Part shown: in pieces, positions 1 to 6,844 of the stretch
Numbering within the stretch: position 1 is the stretch's first letter
How the letters are laid out: each line of letters starts with the position of its first letter
Assembly (NCBI GenBank): GCA_027058735.1
Contig: JALURZ010000283.1
Location: 1 to 7,235 of the forward strand
Origin: Hyphomicrobiales bacterium
GTDB lineage: Bacteria; Pseudomonadota; Alphaproteobacteria; Rhizobiales; JALURZ01
Direction of reading: 5' to 3'
DNA: 7,235 bases
Position numbers and translations under genes: made by a program
The notes under the pieces: generated by a model
Database searches by the model: none
What the model was told of the DNA's origin: nothing
The model's input: only the letters and a program-made list of their open reading frames with translations

Positions 1-608
1 AACGGCGCGCCATCGGCCCCGAGACTGTCGAAAAAATCGGCGATTTGCGGGTTGCGATGCGTTTCGCCTTCCCGGCCCAGCGCTCCCGTTGCGGCAAACA
101 CCGCGCGCGCTGAAGGGGTCGCGGTCAAGATAGGCTCGACGACCGCGCTCAAGAAGGCCTGAAACGCGGTGATCGCGAACCCGGCGCGCGCGCTTCGGAC
201 CGCCGGTTCCAGCAGGCGCGCAAGGGGCAGAACCGCCAGACGCTCATGGATGTCGAGCAGGCCCGGCACCATGCCCGGAGCCGCGGCCGATCCGTGCCCG
301 ATATGGAAGGCCTGCCGGGCGGGGCCGAAATCGACCTCGACTTCGTAAAATTCCAGGGCCTCCGCCGGTTTTTTTCGCGCCGGCGTATGAAGGAAAAAAT
401 CGATCAGCACGGCATCGCCCGCCCGCCGGCGGGCCATCAGGAAACCGCCGCCGGCGGGCGAGGCCAGCACCGGCTCGCACACGCACGCCATCGCCAGGGC
501 GGCGATCACCGCATCGAACGCATTGCCGCCATCTTTGAGAATTTCCGCTGCGGCCTCCGCGCTCAGACGGTGCCCGGCCGCGATCGCGCCGGTCTGCCGT
601 GATCTCAT
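1..608 (-). CDS. Gamma-glutamyltranspeptidase (GGT) family protein, N-terminal 202 codons, runs off the left edge
   Basis: The ORF starts at an ATG at 608-606 and stays open to base 1, so the C-terminal part is missing. Seen in the sequence: the N-terminal GGT fold signatures GGNAFDA (residues 27-33), EPVLASPAGGGF (45-56, equivalent to the EP..SG.GGGGF segment of the family) and AAAPGMVPGL (109-118), then LARLLEPAVRSARAGFAI (129-146), matching the LP...L..PAI.LAR.GF stretch. GGT enzymes are Ntn hydrolases that cleave gamma-glutamyl bonds after self-processing at a Thr in the C-terminal half. That Thr would lie outside the window, so activity cannot be judged. Odd: where classical GGTs carry the RETAP motif, whose Arg binds the gamma-glutamyl carboxylate, this protein reads DFFLHTPARK (70-79). 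No signal peptide is visible, so it is probably cytoplasmic. A GAGG about 11 nt before the ATG fits a ribosome binding site. It begins 29 nt after the pckA stop, suggesting cotranscription. Family assignment is secure; substrate is unknown. Confidence 0.85.
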   Translation of the reverse strand, partial: MRSRQTGAIAAGHRLSAEAAAEILKDGGNAFDAVIAALAMACVCEPVLASPAGGGFLMARRRAGDAVLIDFFLHTPARKKPAEALEFYEVEVDFGPARQAFHIGHGSAAAPGMVPGLLDIHERLAVLPLARLLEPAVRSARAGFAITAFQAFLSAVVEPILTATPSARAVFAATGALGREGETHRNPQIADFFDSLGADGAP

Positions 609-637
609 CGGCGCACGACCTCAGCCCGCCGGGCCGG

Positions 638-2251
638 TTATTCCGCCGCCGAGCGGATGGCCGGCGCGGCGGCCAGCACATCGTCGCCGACATGGGCTTC
701 GAACTTGGCGAAATTCTCAACGAACATATCGACCAGGGAGCGCGCCTGAATGTCATAGGCGGCAGGGTCGGCCCAGGTTTTTCTGGGATCGAGGATCGCC
801 GCATCGACCCCCGGCACCGTGACCGGCACCTCGAAGCCGAAACACGGATCGGTGCGCATTTCAACATCATTGAGAGTGCCATCGAGCGCGGCGTTGAGCA
901 GCGTGCGCGTCGCCTCGATCGGCATGCGGGCGCCGGTGCCGTATTTGCCGCCGCTCCAGCCGGTATTGACCAGCCAGCAGGTGACATTGTGGCGCGCGAT
1001 CAGCTGGCGCAGCAGATTGCCGTATTCGCTGGGGTGGCGCGGCATGAAGGGGGCGCCAAAACAGGTCGAAAAGGTCGCGCTCGGCTCGGTCACGCCTTTT
1101 TCCGTGCCCGCGACCTTGGCGGTGTAGCCGGACAGGAAATGATACATCGCCTGGCTCGGCGTCAGGCGCGCGACCGGCGGCAGGACGCCGAATGCGTCCG
1201 CGGTCAGAAAGATGATATTGCCGGGATTTCCCGCCCGCCCGGTGGCGCTCGAATTGGGGATGGCCGACAGCGGATAGGCGCCGCGGGTGTTTTCGGTCAG
1301 CCGGTCGTCGTCCAGATCGATCTCGCGGGTCCTGTCATCGAGAATGACATTTTCCAGCACGGTCGCGAACTGGCGGGTGGTGGCGTAGATCTCCGGTTCG
1401 GCCTGCTCGGAAAGCCGGATCATCTTGGCGTAGCAGCCGCCTTCGAAATTGAAGATGCCCGCGTCGCACCAGCCATGCTCGTCATCGCCAATCAATGTGC
1501 GCCGGGGATCGGCCGACAGCGTCGTCTTGCCGGTGCCCGACAGGCCGAAGAATATGGCCGGATCCTGGTCTTCGCCCATGTTGACGGAGCAGTGCATCGG
1601 CATCACGTTTTTCTCGGGCAGAAAATAATTGAGGGTCGTGAACACGGATTTCTTGATTTCACCCGCATAGGACGTGCCGCCGATCAGCACCAGGCCATTG
1701 GTGAAGTCACAGGCGATTACCGTGCCGGAATTCGTGCCGTGCCGCGCCGGATCCGCCCGGAAGCCGGGGAAATCGATGATCGTGAGCCCGGGCCGGAAAC
1801 CGGCGAAATCACCATCGTCGGGAACGATCAGCAAATGGCGGATGAACAGCGCATGCCAGGCGAATTCGCAGAACACCCGGGTCGCCAGGCGGTGGGCGGG
1901 ATCCGCGCCACCGAACAGATCCTGCACGAACAGTTCCTTTTGCACGCCATAGGCGAGAAAATCGGCCTTGAGCGCCTCGAACCGGTCGCGCGACATGGCG
2001 GCGTTGTTGTCCCACCATACCGTATCCTCGGTGGTGGCGTCGCGCACGATGAATTTGTCATCGGCCGATCGTCCCGTGTGGTGACCGGTTTCCACGACCA
2101 GGGGGCCGTGGCGCGCGATGCGCCCTTCGCCGCGCGCCACCGCGTCTTGATAGAGCGCGGCCTCGCTGCCGTTCCAGTGCAATCGGGCAACATGGGCGAG
2201 GCCGGCCCTGCGGGCCCCGTCCAGATCAATATGATGTCCGGTCTGCTTCAC
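638..2251 (-). CDS. pckA: Phosphoenolpyruvate carboxykinase (ATP)
   Basis: It converts oxaloacetate plus ATP to phosphoenolpyruvate, CO2 and ADP, the entry step of gluconeogenesis, in the cytoplasm. With the chosen GTG start the protein is 537 aa, the usual length for the ATP-dependent family. All hallmark motifs are intact: HTGRSADDKF near residue 58, the P-loop-like GLSGTGKTT (236-244), the metal-binding GDDEHGW (255-261), FNFEGGCYAK just after it, FLTADAFGVLPP (348-359), HPSEYG and WLVNTGWSGGKYGTG (426-440). The frame is open upstream to a TTG at 2353, with an ATG at 2302. GTG at 2251 is preferred because family similarity begins at about TGHHIDLDG, right after it, and GGGGGA lies 4 nt upstream (a rather short spacing). 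Its end is 29 nt from the GGT-family gene. The pckA-chvI neighbourhood is conserved in Alphaproteobacteria, and ChvG-ChvI control of pckA has been reported in rhizobia and Agrobacterium; control here is inference. Confidence 0.96.
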   Translation of the reverse strand: MKQTGHHIDLDGARRAGLAHVARLHWNGSEAALYQDAVARGEGRIARHGPLVVETGHHTGRSADDKFIVRDATTEDTVWWDNNAAMSRDRFEALKADFLAYGVQKELFVQDLFGGADPAHRLATRVFCEFAWHALFIRHLLIVPDDGDFAGFRPGLTIIDFPGFRADPARHGTNSGTVIACDFTNGLVLIGGTSYAGEIKKSVFTTLNYFLPEKNVMPMHCSVNMGEDQDPAIFFGLSGTGKTTLSADPRRTLIGDDEHGWCDAGIFNFEGGCYAKMIRLSEQAEPEIYATTRQFATVLENVILDDRTREIDLDDDRLTENTRGAYPLSAIPNSSATGRAGNPGNIIFLTADAFGVLPPVARLTPSQAMYHFLSGYTAKVAGTEKGVTEPSATFSTCFGAPFMPRHPSEYGNLLRQLIARHNVTCWLVNTGWSGGKYGTGARMPIEATRTLLNAALDGTLNDVEMRTDPCFGFEVPVTVPGVDAAILDPRKTWADPAAYDIQARSLVDMFVENFAKFEAHVGDDVLAAAPAIRSAAE

Positions 2252-2371
2252 CTCGTCCCCCGATAATACCGCCCGTTTCAGCGGCACCCTTGACCCGCGC
2301 ATGCAGGCATTGAAACACCCCCGTGTGGCGCCGACAATGTTTTTTTCCACCAAGCGAAGGTGTGCGCGCGG
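2252..2371 (-). other. Leader between the HugZ-like gene and pckA
   Basis: This 120-nt gap exists if pckA begins at the GTG at 2251. Its minus-strand frame is open from a TTG at 2353, so an extended PckA N terminus cannot be excluded. That extension (MVEKNIVGATRGCFNACMRG and onwards) does not resemble PckA N termini that I know. No convincing terminator or strong sigma-70 promoter was seen; a weak TTGTCG-17 nt-TTCAAT pair is present at about 2310-2340 on the minus strand. Confidence 0.4.
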
Positions 2372-3106
2372 TCAGCGCCGGTCGCGATCGCGCGCGGCCT
2401 TCGCGAGGCCGGCAAGGGCGCGGCGGACCTGTGCCAGGGTTTCCGCGCGCGTCTCGAATTCCAGCCGCGCCACGACCTGCCCGAGGCGCAGATCGCACCC
2501 GCTCTGGTCACAGCCGATCATGCGCCAGCCGCCGGACGGCAGGCCGAGCAACCGCGTGGCCATGGCGCAGATGGCGTCGGCATGATCGGTGTTCATGTGT
2601 TCGAGAATGCCCGGCTCGCCCGATGAGATCGCCGCGGCCCGCCGCGCGCGGGCAAACAGAACGTCCCCCTCGAGGTCGTGAATGCGGCCAAAACCGCCGA
2701 CATAATGCGCGGTCTCAACCTGCATCCGGTAAAACCGGAAATCCGCGAAATCCGCATATTCGCCCGCGTCCGGATGGCGGCGCAGGTAGCGCGCGCGCTC
2801 CCCGGCGTCCCGCGTGATATCCAGGACCCCCATCAGCGTCGCACGCGGATGATCCAGCATGCCGGCATGGCCGGGCATGGCGGAAACCAGCAGCGAGGCG
2901 CGCGGTTCGCGTTTCAGGTTTTTCGTGTGCAGCGCCAGATCGGACAGCAGCAGCACCGGCTCGCCGCCGGGCGCCGTCGCCACGGCGACGAGAGAAGCAT
3001 AAGGCACGCCGGTCTCGTGATGGCATGTCGCAAGCGCGCCGGTCACGGCCGCACGCACCAGATGGCGCGTCTGCGCCGCCGGGTCGCCATGTGTCTGCAT
3101 CTGCAT
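2372..3106 (-). CDS. HugZ-like protein: pyridoxamine 5'-phosphate oxidase-type split barrel with C-terminal DUF2470
   Basis: A 244-aa protein with two parts. Residues about 10-150 form an FMN-binding split-barrel region: LVRAAVTGALATC near the start, then LLLSDLALHTKNLKREPRASLLV (52-74), where the HT.N and P.ASLL pattern is typical of the family. HYVGGFGRI (134-142) is a HugZ-type motif. Residues about 160-240 match DUF2470, with ILEHMNTDHADAI (167-179) carrying the His residues seen in this domain. HugZ proteins are haem-degrading oxygenases in Helicobacter and Campylobacter; many relatives of the family have no proven role, so haem binding here is inference. The ATG at 3106 is chosen because similarity begins just after it. 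The frame extends to a TTG at 3184, but that would run into the divergent promoter region. The ribosome binding site is weak, and a second ATG at 3100 is possible. The stop lies 120 nt from the chosen pckA start on the same strand, so the two may be cotranscribed. It is transcribed away from chvI. Confidence 0.87.
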   Translation of the reverse strand: MQMQTHGDPAAQTRHLVRAAVTGALATCHHETGVPYASLVAVATAPGGEPVLLLSDLALHTKNLKREPRASLLVSAMPGHAGMLDHPRATLMGVLDITRDAGERARYLRRHPDAGEYADFADFRFYRMQVETAHYVGGFGRIHDLEGDVLFARARRAAAISSGEPGILEHMNTDHADAICAMATRLLGLPSGGWRMIGCDQSGCDLRLGQVVARLEFETRAETLAQVRRALAGLAKAARDRDRR

Positions 3107-3188
3107 TTCGCGCGTCTTGCTCACAAGGCCGGGGGGATGGTCTTTAACCCTCCTTGGCGCCGGCTGGAAGGAATGCGGAGACAATCAT

Positions 3189-3268
3189 GGCAAAATTTCG
3201 TCAACGGGGCTAGAATTGCCGCCACATTTTGCCCTTGATCCACGGTTAAGCCGCCCGACGGGGCAAAT
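3189..3268. repeat. Three GGCAAA(A)T boxes, alternating orientation, upstream of chvI
   Basis: GGCAAAAT lies at 3189-3196 on the plus strand. Its exact reverse complement ATTTTGCC lies at 3226-3233, and GGCAAAT at 3262-3268 on the plus strand. Boxes two and three also form a 7-bp inverted repeat, TTTGCCC/GGGCAAA (3228-3234 and 3261-3267). Box centres are about 37 and 36 bp apart, roughly 3.5 helical turns. The placement before a response regulator gene suggests operator sites, perhaps for autoregulation, but the binding protein is unknown and chance is possible. Confidence 0.45.
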
Positions 3269-3277
3269 GAGACATTC

Positions 3278-3282
3278 AGGAG
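3278..3282 (+). promoter_or_regulatory. Ribosome binding site of chvI
   Basis: AGGAG sits 5 nt before the ATG at 3288. It fixes the start against a much longer open frame that reaches back to 3117. The upstream part of that frame has no similarity to a receiver domain, whereas MPTVALVDDD begins the domain exactly at this ATG. Confidence 0.85.
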
Positions 3283-3287
3283 ATATT

Positions 3288-3986
3288 ATGCCAACTGTCG
3301 CACTGGTTGACGATGATCGCCACATCCTGACATCCGTAAGCATGGCTCTGGAGGCGGAAGGATATACGATCCAGACATTTGTCGATGGCGCATCGGCGTT
3401 GCAGGGATTTGAAAAATCGCCGCCCGACATGGCAATTCTCGACATCAAGATGCCGCGCATGGACGGCATGGAATTGCTGCGCCGGCTGCGGCAGAAATCC
3501 GAGTTTCCGGTGATCTTCCTCACCTCCAAGGACGAGGAGATCGACGAACTGTTCGGTCTGAAGATGGGCGCCGACGATTATGTCCGCAAACCGTTTTCCC
3601 AGCGCCTGCTCGTTGAACGGGTCAAGGCGGTGCTGCGCCGCGCCCAGCCGCGCGAGGCGCAAGGCGAGGCGAACGGAAAATCCGCGGCGATCGAACGCGG
3701 CGCGCTGGTCATGGACCCGGAACGCCATTCGTGCACCTGGTCGAACAAGCCGGTGACCCTGACGGTGACGGAATTCCTGATCCTGCAGGCGCTGGCGCAG
3801 CGTCCGGGCATCGTGAAGAGCCGGGACGCGCTGATGGACGCCGCCTATGACGATCAGGTTTATGTTGATGATCGCACGATCGATAGCCATATCAAGAGAC
3901 TGCGCCGCAAGTTCAAGGCGGTTGATAGTTCCTTCGATGTCATCGAGACCCTGTATGGGGTCGGCTATCGCTTCAAAGAGGTGTGA
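3288..3986 (+). CDS. chvI: OmpR/PhoB-family response regulator, ChvI type
   Basis: A 232-aa DNA-binding response regulator, partner of the ChvG sensor kinase encoded next to it. Seen: receiver domain at residues 1-117 with the acidic pocket DDD (8-10), phosphoacceptor Asp52 in LDIKMPRMDG, Thr79 in FLTS, and Lys101 in the VRKPF segment. A winged-helix output domain spans about 134-232, with recognition-helix region RTIDSHIKRLRRKF (196-209) and the wing YGVGYRF (223-229). All residues needed for phosphorylation are present. ChvI proteins (also BvrR in Brucella, ExoS/ChvI in Sinorhizobium) control envelope, acid-response and host-interaction genes; which targets apply here is inference. The gene lies first in the chvI-chvG-hprK-EIIA-HPr cluster, 10 nt before chvG. 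It is probably autoregulated, given the repeat boxes upstream. Confidence 0.95.
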   Translation: MPTVALVDDDRHILTSVSMALEAEGYTIQTFVDGASALQGFEKSPPDMAILDIKMPRMDGMELLRRLRQKSEFPVIFLTSKDEEIDELFGLKMGADDYVRKPFSQRLLVERVKAVLRRAQPREAQGEANGKSAAIERGALVMDPERHSCTWSNKPVTLTVTEFLILQALAQRPGIVKSRDALMDAAYDDQVYVDDRTIDSHIKRLRRKFKAVDSSFDVIETLYGVGYRFKEV

Positions 3987-3996
3987 AGGCTTGTGA

Positions 3997-5820
3997 ATGG
4001 TCGCAGAGACCGAACATGATATCCGGCCGGTCGAGCCGGCGGATCGCAAGGACGCAAGGGGCTGGATCAGACAGATCAGGAGGTTTCGGGACCGCTACCG
4101 GTTTTCGAGCCTGACGCGGCGGATCGTTTTCCTCAATGTCGCCGCCCTCGTGCTTCTGGTGTCAGGCGTCTTGTATCTCAACCAGTTCCGCGCCGGGCTG
4201 ATCGATTCGCGGGTGCGCAGCCTGCTGACCCAGGGCGAAATCATCGCCGGCGCGATCGCGGCGTCCGCAACCATCGACACCGACGCGATCACCATTGATC
4301 CCGAGCGCCTGCTGGGTCTCAAACAGGGCGAAACGGCGTCTCCCGCCGATCAGGGCATCAAGACGCTCGAGTTTCCCATCAATCCCGAACGCGCGGCCCC
4401 GATCCTGCGCCGGCTGATTTCGCCAACCAAGACGCGGGCGAAGATCTACGATACCGAAGGCTCGCTCATTGTCGATTCGCGCAGCCTGTATCTGCGCGAC
4501 CAGATCCTGAGCTTTGATCTGCCGCCTCTGGAGACGGAAAGAAAAAGCACCTTCGCCGAATTGTGGCAGAGCTATGTGGGGTGGCTGTTTGCGAGCGATC
4601 TTCCGGTCTACAAGGAACTCGGGCCCGAACAGGGCAAGGACTACCCCGAGGTGGTGGCCGCCCTTGCCGGCGCTTCGGTCAGTATCGTGCGGGTCAATGA
4701 ACAGCAGAAAATGATCGTTTCGGTCGCGGTCCCGGTGCAGCGGTTTCGCGCCGTGCTCGGGGCGCTGGTGCTCTCGACCAAGGGCGGCGACATCGACAGC
4801 ACGCTGCGGGCCGAACGCTGGGCGATCCTGCGCATGTTTCTGGTCGCGCTCGGGGTGACCATTCTGCTTTCCTTCCTGCTCGCGGGCACCATCGCCGGGC
4901 CTGTCCGGCGTCTGGCGGACGCCGCCGACCGGGTGCGCAAGGGCATTGCCGCGCGCGTGGAAATTCCCGACTTCACCCACCGCCGCGACGAGATCGGCGA
5001 GTTGTCCGGTTCACTGCGCGACATGACGACCGCCCTATACAACCGCATCGATGCGATTGAAAATTTCGCCGCCGACGTGGCCCACGAGCTCAAGAACCCG
5101 CTGACCTCGCTGCGCAGCGCCGTTGAAACCCTGCCGCTCGCCAAGACCAAGGCGGCGCGCCAGCGCCTGGTGGAAATTGTACAAGACGATGTACGCCGCC
5201 TCGACCGGCTGATCAGCGATATCTCGGATGCCTCGCGGCTCGATGCGGAACTGGCGCGCGAGGAGTTCAGCATTGTCGAAATCGTGGACATTCTTGAGAC
5301 CGTGGTCATGGTCACCAACGAGACCCGAAAAGACGGCATGCCGGAAGTCCACCTGGAAATTGATACTGACGAGCGTGACGGTTCCCGGCTGCGTGTATCC
5401 GGCCATGCCAGCCGCCTGGGCCAGGTCGTGCGCAATCTGCTGGATAATGCAATCTCGTTTTCCCCGCCCAACGGCAGGATCACCGTCGCCGTGCGGCGGG
5501 TCGGCCGGGAAATCGAAATTACCGTGGAGGACGAAGGCCCCGGCATTCGCCCCGAGAGCCTGGGGCGGATTTTCGACCGCTTCCACACCGACCGGCCGGG
5601 GGATGACGAATTTGGCAAGAATTCCGGGCTGGGGCTGAGTATTTCAAAGCAGGTCATCGACGCTCACCGCGGGCGGATCTGGGCGGAGAACCGCATCGGC
5701 GTAAGCGAGCCCGACCCGGAGTCCGACCCGGACAGCGCGGGTCCGCCGGCTTCGCGCGTGCTCGGCGCCCGCTTTGTGGTGCGTCTGCCCGCATTCAGAA
5801 AAAAGAAAAAGGACCGCTAG
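3997..5820 (+). CDS. chvG: Sensor histidine kinase, ChvG type (inner membrane)
   Basis: A 607-aa two-pass membrane kinase that should phosphorylate ChvI. In order: an Arg-rich cytoplasmic N terminus (1-42); TM1 at about 43-62; a periplasmic sensor region of about 210 residues (65-274); TM2 at about 276-300; a HAMP linker (about 300-352); a HisKA dimerisation domain with phosphoacceptor His363 in ADVAHELKNPLTSLRS; then an ATPase domain with N box RNLLDNA (479-485), G1 DEGPGI (512-517), F box FDRF (526-529) and G2 GLGLS (544-548). All catalytic motifs are intact. A short Pro/Asp/Ser-rich insert (about 570-587) precedes the last strand, and the tail is Lys-rich. The start ATG lies 10 nt after the chvI stop, with GAAGG overlapping that stop as the ribosome binding site, so translation is probably coupled. 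In Sinorhizobium, ExoR binds the ChvG periplasmic domain; whether such a partner exists here cannot be told from the window. Confidence 0.95.
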   Translation: MVAETEHDIRPVEPADRKDARGWIRQIRRFRDRYRFSSLTRRIVFLNVAALVLLVSGVLYLNQFRAGLIDSRVRSLLTQGEIIAGAIAASATIDTDAITIDPERLLGLKQGETASPADQGIKTLEFPINPERAAPILRRLISPTKTRAKIYDTEGSLIVDSRSLYLRDQILSFDLPPLETERKSTFAELWQSYVGWLFASDLPVYKELGPEQGKDYPEVVAALAGASVSIVRVNEQQKMIVSVAVPVQRFRAVLGALVLSTKGGDIDSTLRAERWAILRMFLVALGVTILLSFLLAGTIAGPVRRLADAADRVRKGIAARVEIPDFTHRRDEIGELSGSLRDMTTALYNRIDAIENFAADVAHELKNPLTSLRSAVETLPLAKTKAARQRLVEIVQDDVRRLDRLISDISDASRLDAELAREEFSIVEIVDILETVVMVTNETRKDGMPEVHLEIDTDERDGSRLRVSGHASRLGQVVRNLLDNAISFSPPNGRITVAVRRVGREIEITVEDEGPGIRPESLGRIFDRFHTDRPGDDEFGKNSGLGLSISKQVIDAHRGRIWAENRIGVSEPDPESDPDSAGPPASRVLGARFVVRLPAFRKKKKDR

Positions 5821-5847
5821 CGTCCAGACCCGTTAAGGCGCCCTGCC

Positions 5848-6351
5848 ATGGCCGGTGAAACAAAACGCGTGCATGCGACCTGCGTCGTGTTCAGGGGCGC
5901 GGGAATCGCCATTCGCGGCAGGCCCGGCGCGGGCAAGTCCGATCTCGCCCTGCGGCTGATCGCGGCCGGCGGCGGGCTGGACGGCGCCTCGCGGGGGCAC
6001 GCCATGCTGATAGGCGACGACTGCTGCATTGTGACCCGCCGCGGCAATCAGATATACGCCGCGCCGCCACGCGAACTGGCAGGGCGGATCGAGGTGCGCG
6101 GCCTTGGCATCGTGCATCTTGCGCATGTGAGCGAGGCCCGGATCGACCTGGTGGTCGATCTGGTCGCCCGCAACGACATCGAACGGCTGCCCGATGCCGG
6201 CGCCAACCAGACCGATCTCGCCGGCGTGCGCCTGCCCCGGCTGTTTCTTTGCGCCTTCGATGCTTCCGCGATCGCGCGGATCACACTCGCCCTGGGAGCC
6301 CGTGTAACCGGCGCATTCACTGTTGAGAACGGCACCGCCCGCCCGTCATGA
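5848..6351 (+). CDS. hprK: HPr kinase/phosphorylase, short alphaproteobacterial form
   Basis: A 167-aa enzyme that phosphorylates, and can dephosphorylate, a Ser of HPr. Seen: Walker A GRPGAGKS (24-31) followed by DLALRLI, the acidic pair GDD (56-58), and the HprK signature ELAGRIEVRGLGIVHL (76-91), which in the family lies beside the HPr-binding and catalytic loop. Firmicute HprK is about 310 aa with an N-terminal domain; this protein has only the C-terminal kinase domain. That is the normal form in Alphaproteobacteria, not a truncation by mutation. The ATG has AAGG about 9 nt upstream and lies 27 nt after the chvG stop. The likely substrate is the HPr encoded at 6845-7141, which keeps the target Ser. 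Linkage to chvG-chvI suggests that stress signalling and the PTS relay are coordinated; that is inference. Confidence 0.93.
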   Translation: MAGETKRVHATCVVFRGAGIAIRGRPGAGKSDLALRLIAAGGGLDGASRGHAMLIGDDCCIVTRRGNQIYAAPPRELAGRIEVRGLGIVHLAHVSEARIDLVVDLVARNDIERLPDAGANQTDLAGVRLPRLFLCAFDASAIARITLALGARVTGAFTVENGTARPS

Positions 6352-6352
6352 T

Positions 6353-6382
6353 CCGGCGCGCCGGGCCTGCGGCGCCGGCCCG
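6353..6382 (+). other. GC-rich competing hairpins between hprK and the EIIA gene
   Basis: CCGGCGC (6353-6359) pairs perfectly with GCGCCGG (6372-6378) across a 12-nt loop. An alternative 6-bp stem pairs CGGGCC (6362-6367) with GGCCCG (6377-6382). The two are mutually exclusive. No T tract follows, so this is not a classical terminator. It may be an mRNA processing or stability element, or only GC-rich sequence by chance. Confidence 0.35.
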
Positions 6383-6429
6383 AGGATTAAGGGTTCAATA
6401 CGGGCGGAAAACGCACTAGAGTTCGCATC

Positions 6430-6837
6430 ATGATCGGACTGGTTCTCGTTACGCACGGGCGACTGGCGGCGGAATTCCGCGCCGCCATGGAACATGTGGT
6501 CGGCCCGCAGCAACAGGTCCGCGCGATTTCCATCGGCCCCGACGACGATATGGAGGCGCGGCGCGAGGAAATTCTCAAGGCGGTGGGCGAGGTGGACAGC
6601 GGCGATGGGGTCATCCTCCTGACCGACATGTTCGGCGGCACCCCCTCCAATCTGGCGATTTCGATCATGGAGAATGCCAAGGTGGAAGTGATCGCGGGAA
6701 TCAACCTGCCCATGCTCATCAAGCTTGCCAGCGTGCGCGGCGATGGCGATCTGTCCAGGGCCGTTCTGGAGGCCCAGGATGCGGGACGGAAATACATCAA
6801 CGTGGCCAGCCAGGTCCTGGCCGGCGAAGGCGGCTAG
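6430..6837 (+). CDS. PTS EIIA component, mannose (EIIA-Man) family
   Basis: A 135-aa cytoplasmic phosphotransfer protein that receives phosphate from HPr on a His. Seen: MIGLVLVTHG with active-site His9 after the first strand, and LLTDMFGGTPSN (63-74), the second family hallmark around the active site, followed by GINLPML (90-96). It is a single EIIA domain; E. coli ManX fuses EIIA to EIIB. No EIIB, EIIC or EIID follows, so a regulatory rather than transport role is likely, as proposed for the incomplete PTS of other Alphaproteobacteria. The 78-nt gap from hprK contains GC hairpins; the ribosome binding site is weak (AGAG about 8 nt before ATG). HPr follows after 7 nt. Locus names vary in the literature (ptsM, manX), so no symbol is given. 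Confidence 0.93.
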   Translation: MIGLVLVTHGRLAAEFRAAMEHVVGPQQQVRAISIGPDDDMEARREEILKAVGEVDSGDGVILLTDMFGGTPSNLAISIMENAKVEVIAGINLPMLIKLASVRGDGDLSRAVLEAQDAGRKYINVASQVLAGEGG

Positions 6838-6844
6838 GCCCCGC

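Larger units (their letters stand above)
3107..3287. promoter_or_regulatory. Divergent intergenic region between the HugZ-like gene and chvI
   Basis: This 181-nt region must contain the promoters for the plus-strand chvI operon and for the minus-strand HugZ-like/pckA unit. It is less GC-rich than the flanking genes in its centre (about 3184-3240). A TAGAAT near 3210-3216 resembles a -10 box for the chvI direction, but no good -35 lies at the right distance, so no exact promoter is called. The repeated GGCAAA boxes within it are listed separately. Confidence 0.55.

Noticed and set aside
244..987. A 247-codon minus-strand open frame across the pckA end and the GGT-family gene
   Set aside because: It overlaps two well-supported genes on the same strand in another frame, and its product is low-complexity and rich in Arg, Pro and Ser.
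599..2266. A 555-codon plus-strand open frame opposite pckA
   Set aside because: It is antisense to a pckA with all motifs intact. The translation shows no recognisable domain and has the composition of a GC-rich shadow frame.
3107..3184. N-terminal extension of the HugZ-like frame from a TTG
   Set aside because: The extra residues look non-homologous and the start would lie within the chvI promoter region with no better ribosome binding site.
3117..3287. N-terminal extension of the ChvI frame
   Set aside because: The receiver domain begins exactly at the ATG at 3288, which has AGGAG 5 nt upstream. The extension would cover the divergent promoter region.
4162..5657. Long minus-strand open frames opposite chvG (272 and 338 codons)
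   Set aside because: ChvG has complete kinase motifs on the plus strand; the antisense products have no recognisable domain and biased composition.
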